DNA of 5,355 nt from a bacterium. Its GTDB lineage: Bacteria > Myxococcota_A > Bradymonadia > UBA7976 > UBA1532. The stretch is taken from the NCBI GenBank assembly GCA_030424955.1, contig JAUHVS010000467.1:1-5355 (forward strand). Reading direction: 5' to 3'. The notes beneath the pieces are model-generated. The model saw only the letters and a program-made list of their open reading frames with translations. It was not told where the DNA came from and ran no database searches. Position numbers and translations under genes: made by a program. Below, in pieces: positions 1-5,019 of this stretch (the first letter of the stretch is position 1; every line of letters starts with the position of its first letter).

Positions 1-139
1 TTTTGTAGGCTTGGCAGGCAGTGTGGGCAGGGTGGTACGCTTGGGACTTGGCTTGTGGGAAATCCAGACGCCGCAGTCGTACCAATTCGCGGAACTTGGG
101 CTGTTGGCCGCTGTCCAAGGCGTTGAGAGCGGGGCTTCT

Positions 140-173
140 GACCGCCTGCTGCCCTCCTGGCAGGGGGGCGGTC
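140..173 (+). other. Leader hairpin upstream of the GltG/PglI-like gene
   Basis: GACCGCC (140-146) pairs with GGCGGTC (167-173). Inside it CTGCC (149-153) pairs with GGCAG (159-163) around a CTCCT loop, with a small asymmetric internal loop (TG/GGG). No T-run follows, so it is not a typical intrinsic terminator. It may be the end of an upstream transcript or a structured 5' leader. Whether it folds in vivo is inference. Confidence 0.45.
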
Positions 174-195
174 GATTGGGAGTGACCGGAGTACG

Positions 196-201
196 AAAGG
201 A
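196..201 (+). promoter_or_regulatory. Ribosome binding site in a mini-hairpin loop
   Basis: AAAGGA lies 8 nt before the ATG at 210 and fixes that start. It is the exact six-base loop between GTACG (191-195) and CGTAC (202-206), which could form a 5-bp stem presenting the Shine-Dalgarno bases. Confidence 0.6.
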
Positions 202-209
202 CGTACGCC

Positions 210-1622
210 ATGGCGCAGCGCGGTGACCGGAAAATCCTGAGAATCGGGATTATCCAGAACGGCAAGATCATCGAGGAGCGGCTGCTGCGTCGTCGTGAGT
301 CGGTGACCATTGGCCAAGCGTCTCGCAACACGTTCGTCATTCCTGTCAACGGTCTGCCGAAGACGTACACGCTGTTTGAACTGCGTGGCGGCGTCTACCA
401 CCTCAACTTTCAGCCGGACATGGGCGGTCGAGTCTCTGTGGACTCGTCGGTCCTGGATTTTGAGGCCCTGAAGTCTCAGAACCTGGCGAAGCGCCACGGC
501 GACGGGTTCTCGCTCGCGTTGGCTGAGAAGAGCCGCGGCAAGGTCGTCGTCGACGATGTGACCGTCCTCTTCCAGTTCGTCGCGCCGCCGCCGCCCGCCC
601 GTCTGCAGCTGCCCGCGAACGTGCGTGGTGGCTTGCTGCAGAGCATGGACTGGCCGTTTGTGACGACGCTGACGAGCTCGGCCGTGGTCCAGATCTTCGC
701 GATGGTCTTCATTACGAGCCAGGACTACCCCGATGAGCCGAAGGCCATCGAGGACCTGCCCGACCGCTTTGTGGAGATGGTCGTTCGCAAGAAGGTCGAC
801 GTCCCTCCGCCCAAGGACACGTCCAAGGACGAGGCCAAGGAAGGCGACGAGCCCAAGGATGAGGTCGCGGCGGACGAACCCAAGAAGAAGCCTGAGCCGA
901 AGCCGGCGAAGGCTCAACCTGATGCTGCCGATGAGAAGGACGTGACGCCCGAGGCGGTCGCCCGCCGCGAGGCGAAGCACCGTCGAGAGATGACCGCGAA
1001 GGTTGAGAACAACACGATTCTCAAGTTCATCGGGACCAAGGGCGGCGATGGACCTGGCTCGATCGTGGACTCGCTCGGGGCTGGTGCAGCAGACATCGCG
1101 ATGAAGGACGCTTTTGATGGCGCCTCCGGGACGATGGTCGCAACGTCAGAAGGCGCCGCGCGCGACACCCGTCGCCGTGTGGGCGGCGGGACCGGGAAGG
1201 TCGCAGGCCTCGACAAGGATGCGTTGAAGGCCAAGGGGGGGGGTCCGGTCACCTCGGGCACGAAGGGCTCCGAGGTCGCCGTCAAGGGGTCGGTAAAGGT
1301 CAAGCGCCCGAGTGAGACGTTCGGGACTGGCGTGCTGGATTCTGAAGAGATCGCGAAGGTTGTGCGACGCCGGAAGACGGCCATCAAGAGCTGCTACGAG
1401 CGCCAACTCAAGCGCAACCCGAAGCTCGAGGGTTCCGTGAAGGTGCAGTTCACCATTGAGCAGAGTGGTCGCGTCGGCAAGGCGACGATCCTCCAGAACA
1501 GCACAGGCGATGGCGCGCTGGGTACTTGCATCACGAACAGCATCATGCGCTGGCGCTTTCGTAAGCCCGATGGCGGATCCGTCACGGTTGCCTACCCGTT
1601 CGTGTTCGCACCGTCGAGCTGA
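210..1622 (+). CDS. FHA-like/TM/AgmX-PglI C-terminal domain protein (GltG/PglI-like, TonB-like transducer)
   Basis: This 470-aa inner-membrane protein appears complete. Residues about 10-125 resemble a forkhead-associated fold (beta-rich, TIGQASRN then GGVYHLNF). A single hydrophobic segment at about 149-169 is followed by a Lys/Glu/Pro-rich linker (about 195-260), as in periplasm-spanning TonB-type proteins, and then a Gly-rich stretch (275-360). The C-terminus (about 378-470) has the AgmX/PglI pattern: SCYERQL, a G-V-F-I-G-V beta core, a second Cys and a WRF-KPDGG-YPFVF ending. Cys395 and Cys440 probably form a disulfide. In Myxococcus the GltG/PglI and GltJ/AgmX proteins with this tail belong to the gliding/trans-envelope machinery and reach from the inner membrane towards the outer membrane. 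The FHA-like part lacks the usual phosphothreonine-binding Arg and Ser/His, so it may not bind phosphopeptides. A run of nine G (1235-1243) lies in the Gly-rich part. The domain order is well supported. A role in polysaccharide export is inferred only from the neighbours; gliding or another envelope function is equally possible. Confidence 0.85.
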   Translation: MAQRGDRKILRIGIIQNGKIIEERLLRRRESVTIGQASRNTFVIPVNGLPKTYTLFELRGGVYHLNFQPDMGGRVSVDSSVLDFEALKSQNLAKRHGDGFSLALAEKSRGKVVVDDVTVLFQFVAPPPPARLQLPANVRGGLLQSMDWPFVTTLTSSAVVQIFAMVFITSQDYPDEPKAIEDLPDRFVEMVVRKKVDVPPPKDTSKDEAKEGDEPKDEVAADEPKKKPEPKPAKAQPDAADEKDVTPEAVARREAKHRREMTAKVENNTILKFIGTKGGDGPGSIVDSLGAGAADIAMKDAFDGASGTMVATSEGAARDTRRRVGGGTGKVAGLDKDALKAKGGGPVTSGTKGSEVAVKGSVKVKRPSETFGTGVLDSEEIAKVVRRRKTAIKSCYERQLKRNPKLEGSVKVQFTIEQSGRVGKATILQNSTGDGALGTCITNSIMRWRFRKPDGGSVTVAYPFVFAPSS

Positions 1623-1633
1623 CGACCGGCCGC

Positions 1634-1660
1634 CGGGTGTCTCCGTCGACACCCGATCTT
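1634..1660 (+). terminator. Terminator-like hairpin after the GltG/PglI-like gene
   Basis: CGGGTGTC (1634-1641) and GACACCCG (1648-1655) make a perfect 8-bp stem with a six-base loop, 11 nt after the stop codon, followed by ATCTT. The T-run is poor, so termination may be partial or Rho-assisted. A smaller hairpin, GCCGC-GCA-GCGGC, follows at 1668-1680. Together they suggest that the upstream gene and the export genes are separately transcribed. Confidence 0.55.
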
Positions 1661-1955
1661 GACCAGCGCCGCGCAGCGGCCACCTCCCTCCGTCATCGAG
1701 CTGTTCATCGGCTGGGCGCTGCCCGGGCGCCGGGTCAGGCTGCGGTGAATCCCTGGCGTGCGCCTGTCCGACGCTACGTCCGGATCAGGGGGGTCGCGTC
1801 GACTTCCTCACCAGCATCTGCCGGTTGCCATTTGGACTGGTTGGCAGGCAGCGGGGTCTGCGGCTGCGTTCAGTCGGGCACTCCAAGCACGGGGCGCGGT
1901 AGTGGAGGTGGGGGTCAAAGTGACTCAGTCGACTTGTGCTGCCCGGTGGATCGGC

Positions 1956-1967
1956 CGTTTGCAAACG
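1956..1967. promoter_or_regulatory. Perfect 12-bp palindrome, possible operator
   Basis: CGTTTGCAAACG is a perfect even-centred palindrome about 130 nt before the start of the 185-aa secreted protein. Its symmetry and position suggest binding by a dimeric transcription factor. No specific regulator can be named. Confidence 0.35.
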
Positions 1968-1973
1968 TGTGGA

Positions 1974-2003
1974 TTGTGCTTTTCGGACCGATTCTGTTAT
2001 CTG
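1974..2003 (+). promoter_or_regulatory. Weak candidate promoter
   Basis: TTGTGC (1974-1979) could be a -35 box. After about 18 nt comes TGT followed by TATCTG (1998-2003), an extended -10-like element. Both match consensus poorly. The candidate is kept because it lies between two palindromes and about 95 nt before the gene at 2099. A sigma-54 or other sigma-factor promoter is not excluded. Confidence 0.2.
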
Positions 2004-2017
2004 CACAGTGCAGAATC
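1990..2017. promoter_or_regulatory. Nested dyads around TCTGCACAGTGCAGA, possible operator
   Basis: TCTGCAC-A-GTGCAGA (2000-2014) is a perfect 15-bp odd-centred palindrome. An overlapping outer dyad, GATTCTG (1990-1996) with CAGAATC (2011-2017), offers an alternative pairing. The site overlaps the candidate -10 element, which would suit a repressor operator. It could instead act as RNA if transcribed, since the two pairings are mutually exclusive. Confidence 0.4.
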
Positions 2018-2019
2018 CG

Positions 2020-2034
2020 GCCGCGCTGCGCGGC
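2020..2034. repeat. GC-rich hairpin GCCGCG-CTG-CGCGGC
   Basis: A 6-bp perfect stem with a three-base loop sits directly after the nested dyads. AAAGCT follows on the plus strand, so there is no T-run. It may be part of the 5' leader of the next transcript. Confidence 0.35.
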
Positions 2035-2098
2035 AAAGCTGAATGAGGTACGGGCCGTGGGGGGTCTGATGGGCATTCCACGACGAGGCGGGCTCAAC

Positions 2099-2656
2099 AT
2101 GAGCGGATCGAAAGCGAAGCGAATCCTGTCGGGCCTGTTGCTTGTACCCGTGATGGGGTGGGCTCAACGCCCAGTCGTTGACTACCGCGAGGCGTCTCAG
2201 GTCCCGAACGAGAAGAAGCTTGAGCAGGCCACGAGCGCCGTGGGGCAGATCCGCGACGTGCTCAAGTTTGCGCTCGAGCGGCAGAAGAAGGCCGAAGAGG
2301 GCCGGGACCTGATTCAGTTGAACTGCGTCAACGAGGTGCTTGGTTCGCTCCGGGGTCAACTGCACATTGCCAATCAGGGTATCAAGGCCCTGGAGGGCGC
2401 CTTGACCGCGAACGATCAGGATCAGGTTGATCACGAGTTCACCAAGATCTCCGTTGCTGAGATGACAGCGGGCACTTTCCGCGTCGAGGTCGAGGGGTGC
2501 GTGGGCGAGGCCAGCAGCTACACCGGTCGCACGGTGGTGGACCTGCAGGTTGACGATGACATTCGGCAGGACGATGCCGCAGCCGAAGCCGACGAGGCGT
2601 CGACGTTTCCCACTGTGGACGTCGACCGCCCTGAAGCGCTCACGGGCAGCGAATAG
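2099..2656 (+). CDS. Secreted two-cysteine protein of unknown function, upstream of the beta-barrel
   Basis: This 185-aa protein matches no family I can name with confidence. The ATG at 2099 is preferred because it gives a classical signal peptide (basic SKAKR, then a hydrophobic core to GWA, cleavage near residue 22) and has GAGG about 10 nt upstream. An in-frame ATG at 2069 would add ten residues in front of it. The mature part is mainly helical and charged (about 36-130), with heptad-like spacing that could form a helical hairpin or coiled coil. Cys76 (LNCVNEVL) and Cys134 (EGCVGEASSYTG) are the only cysteines of the mature protein and could bridge the two helices. The end (about 150-185) is acidic and probably disordered. 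The protein should be periplasmic or surface-exposed. It lies 35 nt before the outer-membrane barrel gene in the same orientation, so the two are probably co-transcribed and it may be an accessory or assembly factor. That role is inference. Confidence 0.75.
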   Translation: MSGSKAKRILSGLLLVPVMGWAQRPVVDYREASQVPNEKKLEQATSAVGQIRDVLKFALERQKKAEEGRDLIQLNCVNEVLGSLRGQLHIANQGIKALEGALTANDQDQVDHEFTKISVAEMTAGTFRVEVEGCVGEASSYTGRTVVDLQVDDDIRQDDAAAEADEASTFPTVDVDRPEALTGSE

Positions 2657-2666
2657 TTGAGGGAGG

Positions 2667-2683
2667 CCGGCCGCAGGCCGGAG
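2667..2683 (+). promoter_or_regulatory. Hairpin overlapping the barrel gene's ribosome binding site
   Basis: CCGGCC (2667-2672) and GGCCGG (2676-2681) form a perfect 6-bp GC stem with a GCA loop. GGAG (2680-2683), the Shine-Dalgarno for the TTG start at 2692 (8 nt spacing), shares its first two bases with the stem. The site may be partly masked until ribosomes finishing the upstream gene (stop at 2654-2656) open it. Confidence 0.45.
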
Positions 2684-2691
2684 CGACGTTT

Positions 2692-4062
2692 TTGAACCAT
2701 CGATCACTCCTGAGTTGCATTGTTGTCACGAGCCTGGCTGGGCTGGGGTCGACAGCTTGGGCTGAAGGACTTGGCGTCCGTGCCGGCGACCTGGTCTTTC
2801 ATCCGCACGCTTGGGTTGGCGGCGGGTACGACTCAAACGTCTTCCTCGAGTCGCCGGATGACGCGACCGCGATCAACGACGCCATTGTACTGAAGGTCGG
2901 CGGTGGGCTCGGGCTCAGGAATCGCAGCCCGAACAAGGTCGCGATCGATCTTGATACCCGCCTGACCTATCGGCACTTCACCGCGATAAACAACCTGCAG
3001 CCCGAGGCGGCCGACTTGGTGTCGTCGCGCAACGCGATCTCGGACGCGGGTGTGCGGGGCAAGCTGGTGTTGCTGCCACGAGCCCCAGTGAGCGTCTCGC
3101 TGCACGAGGACTTCACCTACTCCGAGCGACCGCCCTACAGCGAGCGTGAAGGCCTGGCGGCCTCGTCGCGCCTGAACAACGGCCAGGTGCAGGGTATCCT
3201 GGGATACAACCGCATCGGGAACGCCGTCGGCATCGATCTGGCGTTCCACCCGGGACCGCCGGACACCCGGGCGCTTGAGATGCGGCTCGGGTACCGGTTT
3301 CGGCTGATTCGGTTCTTGGACGCCGAGGCGCTCGGGGCCAGCCGGGCCAACCGAAACAGCCACGAACTGCAGTTCCGGACATCTTGGAAGTTTCTGCCCA
3401 AGACCGCGGCCGAGTTCACGGTTGACTACCACGTCAACGACTTCGAGCAGCCGCTGATCGTCGTCGACGCTGCCGCGCCGCCTGTGCTGTCGGACAACCG
3501 AGACAACCGGCCCTTGAGGGCCCAGCTAGGCCTCAAGGGTCTGCTGACGAAGCGGCTTTCCACCGTCCTTGAGGTGGGCTACGCCAACTCGTTCAACGTC
3601 GACGGTGACTCGTATTCGATGGCGATTGGCCGGCTCGAGTTGAGGTATGTCCTCGAGCCTACGTTGCAGGCTCGGATTGGCTACCAGCGGTCGGTGAACC
3701 CGACGGCTTTCTCGAACTTCGTGTCAGTGGACCGCGTCTTCGCGTCCAGCACGCTGAACTTCTTGCAGGTGTTTGCGCTGACCGTCGCGGGCGAGTTTGG
3801 GTACTACGCCTACTCGCAGGCGGGGTCTCCTACGGTCGTGCTGGGGGACGGGACGTCGCAGAGCGTCGAGCGCACTGATCCGCTGGCCCGCGCTCAGGTT
3901 GAGCTGGCGTACACGGCGCGGGACTGGTTGCGGGTGCAAGCGTCTTGGCGGTTGGACGCCAACCTCACGGGGTACGCCACGCCGCTCTTGACCGGCACCG
4001 TCGTGGATCACGCGGACTACTCTCGCCAGCAGTTCATGCTTGAGGTTCGGGCGCACTACTAG
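2692..4062 (+). CDS. Outer-membrane beta-barrel of a polysaccharide export translocon (WzpX/WzpS/WzpB-like)
   Basis: This 456-aa protein probably starts at TTG 2692, which has GGAG 8 nt upstream and yields a good signal peptide (residues 1-24, AWA cleavage site). The mature protein begins with a proximal segment carrying YDSNVF (46-51), typical of the BBP2-type putative porin family. It continues as a long series of amphipathic alternating segments separated by polar loops (for example around 145-160, 255-275 and 375-395). The last residues, FMLEVRAHY, look like a BAM-recognised C-terminal beta-signal with a final aromatic. The length suits a barrel of roughly 16-18 strands, though the strand count was not computed. 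In M. xanthus, barrels of this kind (WzpX, WzpS, WzpB) are encoded next to short OPX proteins and are proposed to form the outer-membrane pore for exopolysaccharide, spore coat polysaccharide and biosurfactant polysaccharide. The OPX gene 157 nt downstream supports this. A 9-bp perfect inverted repeat lies inside the gene at 3511-3539. Family-level confidence is high; which polymer is exported cannot be told. Confidence 0.8.
   Translation: MNHRSLLSCIVVTSLAGLGSTAWAEGLGVRAGDLVFHPHAWVGGGYDSNVFLESPDDATAINDAIVLKVGGGLGLRNRSPNKVAIDLDTRLTYRHFTAINNLQPEAADLVSSRNAISDAGVRGKLVLLPRAPVSVSLHEDFTYSERPPYSEREGLAASSRLNNGQVQGILGYNRIGNAVGIDLAFHPGPPDTRALEMRLGYRFRLIRFLDAEALGASRANRNSHELQFRTSWKFLPKTAAEFTVDYHVNDFEQPLIVVDAAAPPVLSDNRDNRPLRAQLGLKGLLTKRLSTVLEVGYANSFNVDGDSYSMAIGRLELRYVLEPTLQARIGYQRSVNPTAFSNFVSVDRVFASSTLNFLQVFALTVAGEFGYYAYSQAGSPTVVLGDGTSQSVERTDPLARAQVELAYTARDWLRVQASWRLDANLTGYATPLLTGTVVDHADYSRQQFMLEVRAHY
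3511..3539. repeat. Inverted repeat inside the barrel gene
   Basis: CCCTTGAGG (3511-3519) and CCTCAAGGG (3531-3539) are perfect 9-bp arms around an 11-nt loop. A G·T wobble and one further pair extend the stem outward. It encodes about residues 274-283 and has no effect on the frame. It may be fortuitous in GC-rich coding DNA. Confidence 0.5.
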
Positions 4063-4074
4063 GTTGCCCGGTGC

Positions 4075-4116
4075 CCTGCGTTGGGCGTGTCACCACGGGG
4101 CCAATGCCCACGCAGG
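4075..4116 (+). terminator. Strong hairpin between barrel and OPX genes (terminator or attenuator)
   Basis: CCTGCG (4075-4080) plus TGGGC (4082-4086) pair with GCCCA (4106-4110) plus CGCAGG (4111-4116). This is an 11-bp stem broken only by a bulged T at 4081, with a 19-nt loop. It starts 13 nt after the barrel stop codon. A pyrimidine-rich but not pure-T stretch follows (about 4124-4140). It could lower read-through into the OPX gene, protect the 3' end of the upstream message, or be a weak terminator. No good promoter was recognised between it and 4220. Confidence 0.5.
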
Positions 4117-4206
4117 TGGCTGCGCCTGTCTTCTCCCCTTACCGCGTGAGACATTTCGCTGAATGGGAGCCTCTGAGGTCTGGCGCGTCTGCGTCGGTCT
4201 TTGTTC

Positions 4207-4214
4207 AGGGAGGT
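4207..4214 (+). promoter_or_regulatory. Strong ribosome binding site fixing the OPX start
   Basis: AGGGAGGT is close to the ideal anti-16S complement and lies 5 nt before the ATG at 4220. It decides this start over an in-frame upstream ATG at 4163, whose extra 19 residues would spoil the lipoprotein signal. Confidence 0.8.
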
Positions 4215-4219
4215 CGGGC

Positions 4220-4831
4220 ATGTCCCGCGTGTGGCCACTTGGTGCGCTGATCGTCGGCATCGTGCTGATCTGGGGCTGCGGGCCAATGCCTGAGGGCTCC
4301 ACGGCGCTCCCGCCGATGCCGCCGACGAGCGAGCTGTTGCAGGGCGCTGCGCTGGGTCCCGGCGATGTGGTGGAGGTCCGCGTCTACCAGGAGAAGGAGC
4401 TCTCGGGCCTCTACCGCCTGTCGACCGCAGGCACCTTCCATTTTCCGCTGGTTGGGGAGGTCGCGGCCGATGGTTTGAGCGCCAGCCAGCTCACGGATCT
4501 CATCACTGAGCGGCTCCGCGCGGGCTACCTGCGCAGCCCGCAGGTGTCGGTGTTCGTGAAGGAGCACAACTCCAAGAAGGTGTTCGTGCTGGGCGAGGTG
4601 AAGAAGCCCGGCACCTTCACCTTCGAGGACAAGATGTCGGTGGTGCAGGCGATCACGCTGGCTGGCGGCTTCAAGGCGCTGGCGGCGAAGAATCGGCTGG
4701 TGCTGACGCGCGTGGTTGAGGGCGAAGAGAAGAAGTTCATCCTGCCCTTTGAGCGCATCAGCCTGGGGCTGGAGCCGAACGTGGTGCTCCGGCCAGGCGA
4801 TATCGTCTTCGTGCCCGAGAGCTGGCTCTGA
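4220..4831 (+). CDS. Short Wza-type polysaccharide export (OPX) lipoprotein lacking the C-terminal helix
   Basis: This 203-aa protein has a lipoprotein signal with a slightly atypical lipobox (IWG-C20); Gly follows the Cys, consistent with outer-membrane sorting. A Pro-rich linker leads to a Poly_export domain (about 45-114: LGPGDVVEVRVY, FPLVGEV, LTDLITERLR, PQVSVFV). One SLBB domain follows (about 119-165: VFVLGEVKKPGTF, AITLAGGF), then a closing strand LRPGDIVFVPES at 190-201. The chain stops two residues later. E. coli Wza is about 380 aa and has further SLBB repeats plus a C-terminal amphipathic helix that forms the alpha-barrel across the outer membrane; these are absent here. This is the short OPX architecture that works with a separate beta-barrel (M. 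xanthus WzaX/S/B type), consistent with the barrel gene just upstream. The protein should form the periplasmic part of an exopolysaccharide channel and normally contacts an inner-membrane Wzc-like co-polymerase, which is not encoded in this window. The stop codon is genuine: no frameshifted continuation with helix-like character was recognised downstream. Confidence 0.9.
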   Translation: MSRVWPLGALIVGIVLIWGCGPMPEGSTALPPMPPTSELLQGAALGPGDVVEVRVYQEKELSGLYRLSTAGTFHFPLVGEVAADGLSASQLTDLITERLRAGYLRSPQVSVFVKEHNSKKVFVLGEVKKPGTFTFEDKMSVVQAITLAGGFKALAAKNRLVLTRVVEGEEKKFILPFERISLGLEPNVVLRPGDIVFVPESWL

Positions 4832-5019
4832 CGGGACGCGCGCGTCTTACCTGCGACGGTGTCCGCGTCCCTTCAGCCGCCGGCCTGCCAGGTCCTGCCA
4901 CGCTCTGCGACCGCCTTGCCGGCCCAGCGTCGCGCCCAGCCTCTCCAGCCCATGCATCGTCGTCGTGTCGTGGCTCGGCCGAGCTCTCAAGGCGCGTCTG
5001 GTCAAGCCGGACCGGGCGG
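4832..5019. other. Convergent intergenic region
   Basis: This 188-nt spacer lies between the ends of the OPX gene (+) and the last gene (-). GACGCGCGCGTC (4835-4846) is a perfect palindrome just after the OPX stop. GGGACGCG (4833-4840) can instead pair with CGCGTCCC (4864-4871). GACCG-GG-CGGTC (5010-5021) overlaps the stop codon of the minus-strand gene. None has a T-run on either strand, so these are at best Rho-assisted or bidirectional termination structures. Confidence 0.35.

Larger units (their letters stand above)
1..209. other. Leader region without a convincing gene
   Basis: No reading frame here has convincing protein character. The only long frame, 11-226 on the plus strand, starts with TTG, has no clear ribosome binding site and overlaps the next gene by 17 nt. 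The stretch probably holds the promoter and 5' leader of the gene at 210. I found no convincing sigma-70 or sigma-54 promoter. Its one clear structure is the hairpin at 140-173. Confidence 0.5.
1623..2098. other. 476-nt non-coding region upstream of the export genes
   Basis: The frame of the next gene stays open back to about 1637, but its translation before residue M(2099) is Arg/Ser/Gly-rich without domain character. The real N-terminus at 2099 is a signal peptide, so the open frame is a by-product of high GC. The left part holds terminator-like hairpins (1634-1680). The right part (about 1916-2034) holds a cluster of palindromes and is the likely promoter/operator region for the gene at 2099. 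I saw no tRNA, rRNA or insertion sequence in it. Confidence 0.6.

Noticed and set aside
25..60. Sigma-54-like GG/GC spacing in the leader (for example near 43-56)
   Set aside because: The -12 element reads GT rather than GC and the flanks do not fit the consensus.
11..226. 71-aa frame upstream of and overlapping the first gene
   Set aside because: TTG start, no good ribosome binding site and no recognisable protein character; probably chance.
11..1851. Direct repeat TTGGCAGGCAG at 11-21 and 1841-1851, each about 200-260 nt before a gene
   Set aside because: An 11-nt repeat is expected by chance at least once in a window this size, and it does not sit in matching promoter contexts.
1637..2098. 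N-terminal extension of the 185-aa protein (open frame back to 1637)
   Set aside because: Its translation is low-complexity and Arg/Ser/Gly-rich, crosses hairpins and palindromes, and would bury the clear signal peptide starting at 2099.
1997..2707. 236-aa minus-strand frame opposite the 185-aa gene
   Set aside because: It mirrors the coding frame of a gene with a signal peptide and ribosome binding site; its own translation is His/Arg/Pro-rich without motifs.
2833..3432. 199-aa minus-strand frame opposite the barrel gene
   Set aside because: A GC-driven shadow of the barrel gene with no domain or start signal.
4163..4219. Upstream in-frame ATG for the OPX gene, adding 19 residues
   Set aside because: AGGGAGGT at 4207-4214 points to 4220, and the shorter form has a proper lipoprotein signal.
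4835..4846. GACGCGCGCGTC palindrome as an intrinsic terminator of the OPX gene
   Set aside because: There is no loop-forming centre and no T-run, and it competes with another pairing; kept only as a note in the spacer entry.
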